Part shown: in pieces, positions 1 through 12,830 of the stretch
How the letters are laid out: each line of letters begins with the position of its first letter
How positions within the stretch are numbered: the first letter of the stretch is position 1
Assembly (NCBI GenBank): GCA_963921425.1
Contig: OY992834.1
Coordinates: 15,688,164-15,752,163 of the forward strand
Reading direction: 5' to 3'
Length of the DNA stretch: 64,000 bases
Source: Dryas octopetala
Lineage: Eukaryota; Streptophyta; Magnoliopsida; Rosales; Rosaceae
Translations under genes and position numbers: made by a program
The notes under the pieces: model-generated
What the model was told of the DNA's origin: nothing
Seen by the model: the letters and a program-made list of their open reading frames with translations, nothing else
Databases searched by the model: none

Positions 1-155
1 GGGTTTGGAAATTTATGTCTAGATAAGCTCTTTTGAGAGTGTTGTTTACCTTAACCCCCTATGACGACAATGATGATGATGAAGAATTTTAACAGAGCTG
101 GTAAAGTATGTGTTCTGCTTGGATGAAGGTATGCTCCTTGGACACTCCATCAAGG

Positions 156-1115
156 TTTTTTTTTTAATAAGAAACATACTGTCATTGAATAAAAAATATT
201 TAGTACATAACAAAGGACAAGTTGTCCACTGGCCACAAAAATTTTGCTGATCAGCTCCTAAAAAGCTACATCATCAAAGATTGTCCAGAAAAAGACACAC
301 TCTAAGATACAACCACTGTCCAGTCAGACAAAAATAACAGAAAATGATTAGTCCCTAAATTCTGAAGATATTGATGCCCATAAGGATGCCCAAAACAAAA
401 CCCTCTCCCATAATTGTTCCACCTCTTCCCCCTTAACATCGGTGCACATTCTTCATCACAGCACATCTCCCTAAGACCACACCCCTCTTCCCTACAAATT
501 TTTTTTTTTATGTTCCCTCAATAAAGCATTACATGAAATTTGGATGACCCCAATCAAGTTGGCCTGCCTAAACAACCTTCGCAGTAATCTGTTCATTCTC
601 TCGTGAGCAACCCATACCTTAGGGCGATACCCTTTTATTGCTTCTTATTTCTATGTTTTTCATGCTCGATCCTGTATAATCTTTTTCAACATTTTTTTCT
701 TGGTTTGCAAGAGCTGATTCAAGATCTGCTTGGCTCGCGAATTCTTTTTCCCCTTTATTTCAGTTTTCTAATTCAAGAGATTTTTTTTATTTTTTTTTTT
801 CATTCGAGGATATTGATTAAAAAGGATTTATTTATTTATTTATTTTTTCAGTTATGCTTTTTGTTTTCACTAACAAAGTCTTCCAAATTGCATGAGGGAT
901 TGAAGAGAGAAAGAGAAGAGTTGTCCATTAACTGCTTTGAATTAGATTTAGAATAAAAATCCTCCGTCGACTCGAGCTTTCAATTCTCCTATCCTGTCTT
1001 GACAGAACCAGCAAGACATTTTCTATGTAGGACAACAGCAAAGTTAACTCCCTCACTTCCTGATCATTTAGATTCCCCCAAAGTCCCAACCTGCACTCAC
1101 ACAGACGCACACAAT
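156..1115 (-). mobile_element. 5'-truncated LINE-1 (3' part of ORF2)
   Basis: Read on the reverse strand, this stretch translates in pieces into the C-terminal part of a plant LINE-1 ORF2, after the reverse transcriptase. Around 1050 the words GNLNDQEV and ELTLLLSYIENV match the region before the zinc-binding RT domain. Near 350-400 the words VEQLWERVLFWASLWAS and SSEFRD match the typical ORF2 end. It finishes in a T tract at about 157-165, which is the poly(A) tail of a reverse-strand insertion. Stops and frameshifts are frequent, so it is dead. The 5' limit near 1115 is where recognisable coding similarity fades. No target-site duplication was identified. Confidence 0.75.
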
Positions 1116-2180
1116 GAGGTTCTAACTTGATAACTTGAATTGCAGCTGTTAGATTAGATATAGAGGGCTAAGATTCACTGTAGGTGAAAGGTGATAAGAT
1201 GCGTTCGCATCTTATCTAAAGGTGGATATGCAAGTTTTCTACTTAAAAAGTCCTCTTAGATCACCTCTTGTATACTATATTGGTTAAATAAACACTTAAG
1301 CAGTATTGTTTTGGGTATGTTATGCAGGCTTTGCTAACCTCCTTAGAGAGCAAGCAACATTGGTGTGCCTTGTTGGTGTCTTATAGAACAACAAAGAGCC
1401 AGAGGGAGTGTGCATAGGAGGATACTTCCAAGCTTTGTATGCTTTTGGGACCATGGTCAGCATCCAGGTTGTTCTGACAAAAGATCTGATAATTTACTTT
1501 TAATGCTTTACTAGAACAGGTCTGAAGAAAAAATAAAAAGAGAAAACTACATTATGTATCATACAACACTTTGGTTTGTAGTTATTTATTTTGACCACCA
1601 TCTACAGTTTATTTGAATGCATTTATATCCACTGCAGCAATTCTAAAACTCTTTCTAGGGTTGTGTTTGTGAAAGTGTTTGCCATCTAGACATAAATATT
1701 ATGAGGTTACATGAGTGCATCGGATACCATTTGAGTTGCTTTCTAAGTTTCATTCTGGTTCCTTTGTGCTACATCCCATGACCATCCTCATGCTATGTAT
1801 CATATGAATCTAAGGATGTTTATGGTTGTGGCTACATAAATGTGTGAAGGCCTCGACCAAAAAACGAGTGTCAAGGCCTGCTCTGTAAACCATTTTGAAT
1901 TTTTGAGGATGTATACATCTTTGTATTCATTTTCTTGGTGTGCTTTACTACACAATTAAAGGGACATATATAGCTCAAACACAATTGAAGGGACAATGTA
2001 CTACATATTGAGTGTACCTATAGGGGCTCGAAGATGTGTATGTCGCAAGCCAAATTTGGTGCTTTAGTACTATGAATCGGCAATAAATGACTCTTCCTTG
2101 TAGGTATAGGTTGGCGCAAGCACGAGTTTACGAGATGCACAGAGCAAAAGTTTTCTGGCCCTCTCTCAAACTCACCGCAT
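1116..2180. other. Unassigned intergenic stretch
   Basis: No open frame of convincing length or familiar motif is present. A short exon-like word (GFANLLREQATLVCLVG, forward, from about 1327) follows a possible TGCAG acceptor but runs into a stop, and I do not recognise it. It may be a remnant of a gene that the LINE-1 to the left interrupted. Confidence 0.35.
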
Positions 2181-2184
2181 CCCT

Positions 2185-2440
2185 AAAACTTTAGAAGGCT
2201 TAAAAACACTTTCAAATAGTTAAAAATACTTTTGTTTATGTTTGACAAAAAAAATAAAAAGCATTTTTTGTTTTTAAAAGCACTTTGAAGCGCTTCTGAG
2301 TGAAGCACCTAATAGGTGCTTCTTTAGGAAGTGCTTTCAAGCATATTAACAAGAAACACTTGAATTTTTTTTTAAAAAATCTATGAATGTTTAACAAAAG
2401 CGCTTCTAGCAAAAGCGCTACTAAGGTATAGACGTTGATG
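2185..2440. repeat. Foldback MITE-like repeat with AAGCGCTT motifs
   Basis: The stretch contains imperfect inverted copies of AAGCACTT and AAGCGCTTCT, with a small palindrome GCACCTAATAGGTGC in the middle (about 2306-2321). This is typical of non-autonomous DNA transposons in plants. Clear termini and a target-site duplication were not found, so superfamily is not assigned. Confidence 0.45.
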
Positions 2441-2927
2441 AGGAATGACAAGTTTCTTATTCCTTGTGAATTTTACTTGCACTTTAAACTTTAATTTTAA
2501 TGTATTAAAAAACTAATTTTTATATTTTCACCCTTTAGTATAATAAATCTAACAGCCTAACCTTTTATAAGAAAAGGAAAGGAAAGAAAACAGTTCAGCC
2601 CCACGACTATCATATACTTTAAAATAAAAAAAAAATTATAAAAAAAAAGAATATCACCAATTTTTACCTACTTTTTGCATGATGAGAATCATAATGATAA
2701 ACAAATGTTCAAACGCAGTTTTGATTTTGAGGAATAATTAATAAAAAAAAAATTAGATGGCTCAAATTATTGGTTTACAATGCAAGATGTGTGATCACTT
2801 TTGATTCTTGTCCAATATAGGATAACATGTTAGTTTTGGTTTTGCAACCTTACGTTATTGTTTGAGTATATAATGTTATTTGACATTTGTTTTTGGTTGG
2901 GGATAAATGATTTACGTTATTCCCCAA

Positions 2928-3014
2928 CACGTGGTTACTCCTTGGGCTGCCACCAGCCAGCCGCATAGCTCAGCAGACCCTTGAGGTGCTTTTTGGAGTT
3001 ACTCCCCAACACGT
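2928..3014 (+). promoter_or_regulatory. Two G-box (CACGTG) sites upstream of ZPR
   Basis: The 12-mer CCCCAACACGTG occurs twice, at about 2921-2933 and 3004-3016, about 80 bases apart and 160-240 bases before the leader splice donor of the LITTLE ZIPPER gene. CACGTG is the core bound by bHLH (PIF type) and bZIP factors. A TATA-like GTATATAATG lies at about 2863. That the sites act on ZPR is inferred from position only. Confidence 0.4.
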
Positions 3015-3174
3015 GCATAAGCATGCCATGCTTGCCATTCATTGTGTCCCCATTCTTTTCACTCTCTTTTCGCTTCTTACTTTTTGCCAAGTCTCAGATT
3101 TTCTCATCCTTGACTTGTCCCTCAAGGAACTCTTGCATTTGCTTTTACTACTATACAACTCACTCTTACGTGCA

Positions 3175-3216
3175 ATGCTCACCCCTTTTATGTGCACCTC
3201 TCTAACAACTTTGTAA
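3175..3216 (+). other. 13-codon upstream ORF at end of ZPR leader exon
   Basis: A short reading frame, MLTPFMCTSLTTL, ends with TAA at 3214-3216. The proposed leader-exon donor (AAAAG before GTACTC) follows directly, with the exon ending at 3219. After splicing to 3701, this TAA is in frame with and eight codons ahead of the ZPR ATG, so no N-terminal extension of ZPR is possible through this junction. Such an upstream frame could reduce ZPR translation, but that is inference. Confidence 0.4.
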
Positions 3217-3219
3217 AAG

Positions 3220-3222
<3 letters not shown>

Positions 3223-3300
<78 letters not shown>
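3223..3300 (+). repeat. (CT)n(CA)n compound microsatellite in ZPR leader intron
   Basis: About 27 CT units are followed directly by about 12 CA units, starting three bases after the proposed 5' splice site. It is pyrimidine-rich on the transcribed-sense strand and probably polymorphic in length. Confidence 0.95.
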
Positions 3301-3721
3301 AAAGTATCAGTTAAAGTATTGTACAATTAAGATCTTATAGAGGAAAAGGCAGACGGGGGGCTTTGCAGATGGGTGTTTCTTGTTTTCACTAATTTGTGTT
3401 GTTTTGGAGTGTTGGTTTTTTTCCCTATATACAAAACTCTCGTATTTATACTCCAATTGAAATTAGTAGCCATGTCTCCTTCATAAGAGTGCCTCTTTCA
3501 TGTTGTGCATAGAAGGAAACAAAGGTTCATTCATGTGTCTCCTAAAACATAAATTTCGTTTACTCCCAAAATGATCACTTCATTTCTTTAAACATACTTT
3601 TTTTGGTCTGATATTAAGTATACCTGAATTGACTGTATCCCACTATACAATCCTAACAGCAACAAATGATATCTGATATTAATCTGTTCCATAATTTCAG
3701 GAACAACAGGAGCAGTTTGGT

Positions 3722-3943
3722 ATGGAGAAGCTGAACTCGCAGATATATTTGCAAAACTGTTATATAATCCAACAGAATGAAATGCTAAGGAAGAAAGCTC
3801 AAGTGCTCAACCAGGAGAATGAGGCTTTGTTGTCTGAGCTCAAGAAAAAACTCTCCAGGGAAAACTCAAAGCCAAGCTCGAATTCCGATATAGATAATAG
3901 CTCTGCTTCCTCCTCTGGTTCCACTAATTCCAGCAAAACTTAA
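3722..3943 (+). CDS. ZPR3: LITTLE ZIPPER protein (ZPR3/ZPR4 type)
   Basis: This encodes a 73-residue microprotein. Residues 4-44 form a leucine zipper with hydrophobic heptads at I8, I15, L22, L29 and L36. The words LQNCYII (10-16), LRKKAQ (22-27) and LNQENEALLSELK (29-41) are the signature of plant LITTLE ZIPPER proteins. The Ser/Asn-rich tail (45-73) is typical of the short ZPR3/4 members. ZPRs lack a DNA-binding domain. They pair with the zipper of class III HD-ZIP factors and block DNA binding, acting in shoot meristem and leaf polarity, and are themselves HD-ZIPIII targets. An acceptor (TTTCAG) ends at 3700, and the exon opens with an in-frame stretch before the ATG. A TAA in the leader exon closes that frame, so ATG 3722 is the start. 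ZPR3 versus ZPR4 cannot be decided. Confidence 0.88.
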   Translation: MEKLNSQIYLQNCYIIQQNEMLRKKAQVLNQENEALLSELKKKLSRENSKPSSNSDIDNSSASSSGSTNSSKT

Positions 3944-4123
3944 TCGGTATACATTTGCCTTGCAAAAACCGTCTCCCGCCTTGTGTGCAAACCGCCTTGA
4001 TAGATCATTGCTTTAACTAAAGTTCTTGTCACCTAGCCAAAAATCTAGTCCTGACGAAATAATCCACTTGGAGGGGAAATTATGTGATGAATAATAAAAT
4101 TGCTGAAGGAAGAAATTATTTAA

Positions 4124-4126
<3 letters not shown>

Positions 4127-4177
<51 letters not shown>

Positions 4178-4178
4178 T

Positions 4179-4209
<31 letters not shown>
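4127..4209. repeat. (CT)n(AC)n compound microsatellite
   Basis: CT units with two interruptions (around 4172-4180) are followed by about 10 AC units. It lies between the convergent 3' ends of ZPR and the aspartyl aminopeptidase gene and probably falls in the latter's 3' untranslated region. Its order (CT then AC) repeats that of the tract at 3223-3300. Confidence 0.95.
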
Positions 4210-4256
4210 TAATGGAATAATAAACCCAAACAGGGTTACAGAGTCACAAAGACAAC

Positions 4257-7200
4257 TTACGAATCTATATTCAGCTTCTTGTCTATGCTTGAGAAAGTTT
4301 GGTAGAATGCCTTGAAATACTTGTAAGCAATGTCTATATCTTCCTTCCCACATATCTCTCTCACACTGCAGTTAATGATGGAAGTAAAAGAAAACCAACA
4401 GTGATGATTCATTTCAACATACAGGTTGGAGAGAACAGAATGTTTTGATCATTTCAGGGAAGGACAAAAAACTGAATGGTCATCTTTTATTTTCGTTTCC
4501 TTTTTCTATTTCTTCCCAACGTGTGGTTCTGACAGGAAGAATTAAGCCAATTGATTCTCTACACAAAATATTATCCCGACTTTTATTAAAAAGTATCAGT
4601 TAAATATAAAGGAGTGCCAATTTACCTTCAACAATCTTGGTGGAAATATTAATATATTTAATAATTTTGTCATTCTCATTAAGATAGTTAATGAATAACA
4701 TTATTTCTATTTACTAGTTTAGTGGCTGCATTTTTCTCTGTTTGGGGGAGTCTCACTGTAACTAGCTTGAAATTTGTGTTACTAATTTAAGCAAAACCCA
4801 AAGATGATTAATCCTTTAGAAACAAAAAGAAGTGATACAAAATAGAGAGAACTTACTCCCACCTAATGGTATCTATCCAGTAAAAAATATAATCCAACGG
4901 ACTATGGGCTTATTTTAGATCCCCCGGTAAATGCACTCTCTGTAAAGGTTTCAATAAACTCCTTAAAACATAATATTGTGATCAATAAAACTAGAGCCAC
5001 CAAAAGTTTTCCTAGGATAGATAGAAGTTACTCTCTAGTCCCTATCCAGTGGTATCACCCTTTAAGAAATATAATCCAACAGACTATGGGCCATTCCAAA
5101 TTCTTCCCCGTAAACCCACTCTCTGTAAATGTTTTAATGAACATCTTAAAACCACTTACTGTGATCAATGTAGTTTTACCAAATTTTAATCACTAAATGA
5201 TATGGCAATATCTTAGTTGTTAGAACTAGACGAACTTAGTGTGGGACCATGTTGAATAAATGACACACTACCATATCAGTTGTTATCCATAATTTTGGGA
5301 TTTATTCTGGGGTTAGCTCTATTGTAATTGATACCTGTGCATGGAAAGCTGAGCAATGCCACAATCCACAGTACGGATGCCAGTCCCTGAAGCTAGTATG
5401 GGACCAATGGTAGAACCACATCCCATATCGTTTCTCACCACAAATTCCTACACAAAGGAGTAGGTAAAAACTAATGAGGTAAAGAATGTTAGAAAATAAA
5501 AAATTATATCACTGATCTATAATCTATCATTCAATATTCTCTATTTAGGATAATGTGTCAATTAAATCAATTTTACTTGAGTCCAAAAAGCTTTAAAATG
5601 AATTTTAAAAAGCAAGAGTGATGTATCTTTAGAGTTATATCGTATAACTTAACGAGGAGGACCTATGATGATATTTCATTCATCCACAAAAGAGACAATA
5701 CATAGGGGGAGGGCGGCTCTAATTCTAGAGTACTGAGAAAAGAAAAATTCTTATTTCTTTTACATGGAATCGCTAGTGACCTTCAAAGTTTCTTTGGGAT
5801 ATGAATTTCAGTTTTTAGATTGTAACAGGATAGCAACATTTTTAATGTAATAACATTCAGTAGGTAATATATTTTATTGGTTACTAGATGAGGGAAAAGA
5901 AATAACTGCTTGCATAAAGATGTCAGTATCACATATCAATAGTACATTTACTCATTCTTGCATGCATAAGGTCAATCTACAAAGATTGGTGCACCTACCC
6001 AATGACTTAATTAATTCAAGATTGTTAAATGGGTTAAACAACATGGGCTGGTCCAATCTTATATATAAGGTGAGTACCTGAGTTGGAAGGTTATGGATGT
6101 TGCCGATTTCTTTGAAAAGAAAAGAAGTGACTCCACTAGTTGCGTAGCGCTGGTTTGCATTATGCTTGATAACAAGACCCTTTTGCATTTCTGGTCGATG
6201 GTGTTCTTCATGCTTGTCCATAAAATTTGGGTGTACTCCATGAGCCATGTCTGCAGACACTATTAAGAGAAGCATCCCAAGCATACATTTCAGCAATTCG
6301 GTTGACTACATTAAACGACAACAAAAGAAATTGAACAGAAGAAGCTATATAAGAGTATATCAAAATGTGTAGTTTGTCAGGTTGAACTGTACAGTTGCAC
6401 TGCTGTCCGAACCAACACTAGTGTCTTTGTCTGCTCATATTTTTTATTTTATTCCAATTACAAGTCTGGCAGTAACAGGTTTTTCACATCTTTTTTATGT
6501 GTAACAAGTTAACAACAAGGCCAAAGTGACAGCATCTTCTTAAATAACAAGGGATTAGAGAAACACTACATAATTTTAGAAAAAGAGTTTTCTCATCAAC
6601 TAATCACGAAGGTTTGAATGGAATTTTAGTTTCGAAGGAGAACTAAATGAAATTTAAAAATAAATATGGACAATATGTATATATTGATCCTGTATTATAT
6701 CATTATAATAACTTTTATTCTAATCGTTTACATGGTATCTATATCTATGTGTATTAGATCAAGATTTTTCTTTGGCTGGCTATCAGATCATGATAGTTTT
6801 AGATAAACAGTCCAAACAGTCCTAGAATGAAATTAAGTTCCCCAAATTTTCAGGGATGTGGCTTGAAATGTTATGCCGTTTGTTAATACCAATAATGGCA
6901 CATGGGGATAGCTCTGTAGTACATAGACATTTGTAATACCATTCAACACAAATAAAACTAAATCTAGATATGTCCAACACAATTAAGAAAAGAATTATGA
7001 AGGTCCAGTTGGGGAAAACTCAAAAAGGTGTATTATACCAAGAAATGATTGGCGAATTGCACGCTCAAAAGCCCCTTCACCAACATACTTGTCAGCTATG
7101 CAACTAATTATGCGTCTCATAGCCTGAAACGTTGTTGGTGCACCAGCCCCCTGAATTGAACCTGAACCCACCTAAACAACAAGAGTTAAAGATAGCATCT

Positions 7201-10200
7201 GTGAACTGGCTAAAAAGCCAAGAAAATGCACATGTAAGATTACCAACATCAAAAAATGAAATATGAGTAGCAAGTACATGCGCCTTGTAGAAACTAGAAG
7301 TAAGAACTAGCACAATGATAATGAAAGGCATCTAACAAACAGTAATAACCAGTTTTAATAATAACTTTCTGCTTACAAGCTAGTCACTCCTTAATCCTTA
7401 ACTTATGTATCCGAAAAATACTAAAGTAAGGTGAAAATATAACATTTAAAACATGGACCTCTACATACACACATAGTAAATATCTTCAACTGACATGTGT
7501 TGTGATGATTGACAGTCTGACAACATAATGCACCAGACTATCAAGAAAACATTGCTACATGTAGTATAAAGCAATTTCTGGACTCTGAGTGTTTCAGGTC
7601 ACAACAGGTTGTTGATCACATTAACCACACAGTGAAGTCAACATAATCAACAGTGTTGAGGGGCATCGTGAGAAACATACTCTACATACATATATTTATA
7701 TATAATATAATAATGCCTCAAGTAATTCTAGAGCTCATCACAAGGGATGGCCGATTAATGATTACTAGTTTCTCATAAGATAGAGAATATATGAGGCATG
7801 TCAATTATCCTTAGAGGCATATGAATATAGAAACTCACATTAACAGACAAATTACTAACATCAGGATAAGGAAACTTCATGCTACAAGAAACTGTGAAGA
7901 AGGAAGTACCTCTTCATTGTCAAATAAAGCAACCATCCTTATAGCATGTTCACTTGATAAATCACCAGGTGATTTGCATGAATCAATGAGAGCCCTTAAC
8001 GCACAATAACTTGAGGCAAGATTATCTAATCTTCCTGAAAAAATAAATTCATTGTTTCCACCTCCAAGGCAGCTCGGTTGGGTATCGCAAACATTCAACT
8101 CAATACTCACTATGTCATCAATGTCACAATTGAGCTCATCTGATAGAGCCTGAAAATTACAGTTGTGGATTAATTGAAAAATGATTTTGAAATCTAAACC
8201 TACTTCACAAAACTCCAACAAGTGCACCATTACCCAATAGTGATCACAAAAATGGATAAACTGAGGTTTTAAGTTAAAGTTACCAATAGACATAAGAGTT
8301 CACTTGTGCACAAGATGTGACCAATAGTTCATATAGTCCGACATATATGTGTTATATAAGTCAAACATGTAAACAGGAACATTTTAGTCATTTGATATAG
8401 GAATGCCCATATACTATAGCTGATATGATGAACTCACCACATCATATAAAATTTATTGATAAATATATTTTTTTTAGTCTTATAGTATTAGCATAAGAGT
8501 AATTTCTTCTTCTTCTCTCTCTCTCTCTCTCACTCTCTCTCTTGAGTGAGACCTGGAGGCTTCTTGTTCGCTTCTTGCAAGCGTTGCAGCCACTCAATTT
8601 GAGAGCTCAGGTCAGTGGAGGGAGAGCCACTGGCATCAGCCTGTCAAGATTTAAGTACCCCAATCCATTACAGCAATAGGACTCAACTCATCTCCAAGCA
8701 TTAGTCCACTGTTAATGTGCAATGCTCTACACTGCATAAATAATACCAACGAGAAGACATAATTTCATCACAGTCAATACACTGGCGAGGGGGGCAGGTG
8801 TTTCAATTTGGATAAGGCCTTTTCAATTTAAAAGAGATAGAAAGAGAGAAGAGACAGAGAAAGGAGAGAGGAGGGAGGAATAGTGGCCAGGTGGGAGACT
8901 CGCTGGCGGTGTTGGCATCAGGGGATGGGCCAATGGTGTTGGGGGAGGGCTTCCGGAAAGAACGATGGGAGGTTCGGGTTGCTACTAGCTGGTGGGGCTT
9001 GCTGGGGTTGTTTTGTTTTGTTTTTTAAACTTTTTTTTTTTCTTTCAAATGGTAAGATGAAAAATTTCATAAAACAAGTTTGTTAGGGGGGGTACATTGA
9101 GCAAATGAGGTGGGTACAAATAGAATTACTCCCAGCATAATTATTTAGAGTTTAGAGAATGACATGGCTTGAATGTCTTATCTGAAAATGACAAGAAATT
9201 TGTTTGCCTCTTAGAGTTGCATTAAAATAGTAAATTTCCTGCACTTTCCTGATAAAAAGATACCTTAGTATTCTATGGAGATAACACCGGATGATGTACA
9301 ACTCTCATACACAATGCATTTTTTTGTACTTTAAAAGACTTTTTTGTTATAGTATTGAAAAGAAACACTTTCTTGGACCTTGTGAAATGATATGCTCCTA
9401 ATATTTTATATTGACATGAACAAGCCTTTTTCATTTCCTATTATAGTTGCATTACAAAGGATACATGGAAAGGGCAGCTCAAAAATCACCCCACACTGCA
9501 ATCACTGCCCCAGACTTACTAACCCATGTTATACTTTTAAAAGCTACCTTTATGTTTTTACCAAGATTTGTGGAAAAACCAAACAGGTACCTGCATGAGC
9601 AATGGATGATGAGCAGCTTTTGAAGTCGTTGTGGTACTTTTCTCTTTTGTCTCCACTGATGCTTCTTCTAGTTTTGATGCTAGTAACGGAATAAGATGAG
9701 TCTCTACATTTGGTTTAAATCCATCCTTGTTCACTGTGCTATACAAGCAAACAAAAACCAAAAAGATAACCTGAGAAATCACCTGGCTCTGTTACAAAGC
9801 CTTAAGACAAATCACAATGTTGCTTCCACCATAACTACTTACAAACTAAGTTATTTAATATTTCTTCCAATTTTTGAACTGCATGAGTTTGATCAAGGCT
9901 CAAAAACACATTAGCACTAATGAAAATTTGTTTCATCATTTTATTATCAAATGTTGCATAGAACCAGTCCAAAAAATATATATAAAAAAAAAGAAAAAAA
10001 AAAAGATCTCTAATGTTGCAGTGCAGTGCTTGACTACATGAGCAGCCAACAAGTGAGTTATCTGACACTGAGACCACTTTCTTAACTTGCCCCACCCACA
10101 AGGTCTCAAATTTCAAAATTAGAAATAGGAGAAAGGGTTATCTTATTATTACTCATCTTTTACTTCAGTTATTGAGGATTGTTTCTACACTGGCTAGTCA

Positions 10201-12181
10201 GAGAAACTAAAGCATTCTGGAATGGACAAGTCAATCCAATTGATCTGTTTTGACTTTTGAGAAAACCCATCATCTGGACCACAATATTTGGAGCTCCAGC
10301 CTAAAATTCAATCGAAAAGATGCTATTATCTACAACCTCAACTTCAATGTCATCACCATTGATATACAATGATCACATTTTCTTAAAACTAATAGAAAGT
10401 ATTTATAGGGCAAAAATAAAATAAACTGAAAAGAACTGCACAGTAAAGGAGCTATTTGCTAACCGGTCAAGATGAATGGCCAGTGTCGGTATTCGTAAAA
10501 GAGGTCTCTTCACTTTGACAAGCTTATGCATAAAAGAATCATTTCCGCCTCTCAATATGACCCTTCCTGCCACACTTAGGTCTCTATCAAACCAAGTATG
10601 CCATAAACCACCACCATAGGTTTGCACATTGATCATTAGATAACCAGACTTGGATGATGCAGATCTTGGTTTTAATTTTAGACAGGGGCTGTCTGTGTGT
10701 GCAGCAATCACATGGAAACCATTACCAACACTATACCTGAAAAACTAAGAAAAACCATTGATTAATTAAGTGCTGATCATGTAGAACTAGAAAACTAAAT
10801 GTAACAAAGTGAAAAAGAAAAGAAAGAAAGAAAGAAAGAACTTAAGTCACATATGAAGCATTAAACAAACAAGAAAAAAACAATGATGCAAAATTAGTAA
10901 CCTACCCAGATTAAGGAGAAAACAAGCAGTGGATATGAGGGCCACACAAAGATGACAAGGAAAATTCAATTAGAGAAGTAATAGACAAACTATGTACCAG
11001 AACATGAGGGCCACACAAAGATGCAGACCTCAACACCAATGGTGATCACAATTTACAAACCCACTTCACCCCACTATAATCAGTCTCATACTCAACAAGT
11101 TTAGAATCAATGCAGATCGAACTGTTAATTGATTATGAAGCCTGAAAAACGTGATCCCATTTTCAAGTATTAGAGATTAAAATTTCAACTCGTAGAGTTG
11201 TTTCACTCACTTCTCACCAACAGCAAATGCAACCAAACAAGACATATTTCGTGTAAAGAAGTAGCGTCCGCCAGGCTTTAGGTCCCACTCATCATTCTCA
11301 TTCAGCAAATGAAAACCAGCAGCAATTAGTTGCCGTTTAGCTTCAGCTGCAAAGAAGCCCAAATCCTAAATTAGAATAAAATTAAGGTTTAAGACCATAC
11401 ACCTATCATTCAGCATCTCTTTCTTCAAGATATAAAGAACCATTCAGCCTTAGAATCGAATCAATGCTAAAAATTGAAATTTAAGTAAAAAATTGAAACA
11501 AAATTATTTACCACAACCATTTCACAGTATAAGCGCCCCAAAACACCAGTGCATATGTCATAATATCGAAGAAATTTTATCAAACGAAACTTAGAATTTC
11601 AAAAATAAATTCTAAAGACGGCATTTTGTAGTCCATATACTAGCAAATACATACAAAAATTCTACAGAGTTCATATTGCTTTTTCTTTCTCTTAATTCCC
11701 TACTTTTCCCAGTAACCAAACGGAGGCTAACTAACAAATTCATCTGAAAAAAATAAAAATCCACACTAACAAATACACAAAAATGAAAAATTGACAGTAC
11801 CCGTAGCATGAAAATGAGTCCAAGACTCGTTTAGGTAGTCCAGTAGATCCCCAACTATCGACGGATGCGCTTCAACTGTTGAAGCCGAACTCTGAACCAC
11901 AAAAACAACAATTAACAATATCAAAATGCAACACATTCAAACACATATTACGCATAAATACATGTGTATGAAATATTCGGAGAGAGAGAGAGAGAGAGGA
12001 CCTCGGGGATGTGGTGTGGGTTGGAGCAGAGGATACGAGCTGTGGAGAAATTGCGGGGGCGCGTGGCGTAGAAGGGAGAGGGTGAGCGCGTGAGGTGTTT
12101 GGGTAAGAGTACGGAAGGTTTGAAGGAGAGAGGAGGGTGGAGGAGTTGCAGCTGCAGCTGCAACCGAGTTATCGCTGCCAT
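4257..12181 (-). CDS. DAP: Aspartyl aminopeptidase, M18 family, plastid-targeted type
   Basis: This metallo-exopeptidase removes N-terminal Asp/Glu from peptides. Ten exons, from the start: 12002-12181, 11801-11891, 11211-11346, 10464-10736, 9591-9738, 7910-8149, 7039-7171, 6078-6259, 5335-5447 and 4257-4365. They sum to 1605 bases and 534 residues, every junction is GT-AG, and the frame is unbroken. Residues 1-60 are Ser/Arg/Leu-rich without acidic clusters early on, like a chloroplast transit peptide, as in the longer of the two Arabidopsis forms. The M18 metal and catalytic set is visible: HTD (His149, Asp151), Asp318 in GRLDN, Glu355-Glu356 in DNEEVGSGS, Asp404 in SADMAHG and His498 in SMHS. 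Length agrees with plant homologues near 530 residues. The gene looks functional. Confidence 0.93.
8460..9080. other. Purine/pyrimidine-rich insert-like block inside DAP intron 5
   Basis: The 1.4-kb fifth intron of the aminopeptidase gene holds a CT-rich run (about 8505-8545) and a GA/GGGA-rich stretch (8830-8960). Its GC content is higher than the rest of the intron. It looks like inserted DNA, but no termini, duplication or coding homology were recognised. Confidence 0.3.
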
Positions 12182-12691
12182 TTCTCAACGTGTGGTTTGT
12201 GGAGGGTGTGTAACACTGTGAGTGCAGCTTTGTGATGTGCTGTAGTAACAAACATCAAACAACCGAGAAAACTAATGTGCTAAGAGAAAAAGGGTGTGTT
12301 TGTTTGGGTGTTTTTTCAATTGGTGATTCTCGCATCTACATTCGGGTCACCAACGTTTAGTTTGGACGGGCATTCTATACAATAATTCTTTATATTAATG
12401 TCAATTTTATTAAGAAGCTTTTTCACCAAATGCATTAATTGAAACTTCCCAAGTAAATTGAATATATGAAAATGACTCCACTGATATTAAGGAGGGAACC
12501 AAACTTAGCAATCTTTCCCCATGAGCATTAAGATTTACATGGTTTAGCAAAATTCTACTGGAGTCCACATATAGTCTTCGTCTTTATTAGCTATAAGAGA
12601 AAATAACATTATACAGCGTAATGATTGCCACTATAGAGTTTAATCCCAACCTGAGTCAACACACGCTTTGTACATCCTCTCTCAACCTAAA

Positions 12692-12694
<3 letters not shown>

Positions 12695-12744
<50 letters not shown>
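12695..12744. repeat. (TC)25 microsatellite
   Basis: This is an uninterrupted dinucleotide run upstream of the aminopeptidase gene. The surrounding 12.25-12.83 kb is otherwise plain AT-rich DNA in which I see no gene. Confidence 0.95.
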
Positions 12745-12747
<3 letters not shown>

Positions 12748-12830
12748 TTATTGTGATATAGAGTAAGTATACCACAACTTGAATTGAGTTGGAAAATGAG
12801 GCCAAAACTTGCAACTTATATAGCCACAAG

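Noticed and set aside
603..956. A 117-codon hydrophobic forward frame
   Set aside because: It is Phe/Leu-rich because it is the antisense of the AT-rich reverse-strand LINE-1.
11937..12251. An alternative start for the aminopeptidase at 12251
   Set aside because: That frame is offset from the exon 1 frame that joins correctly to exon 2. The ATG at 12179-12181 gives a continuous 534-residue protein.
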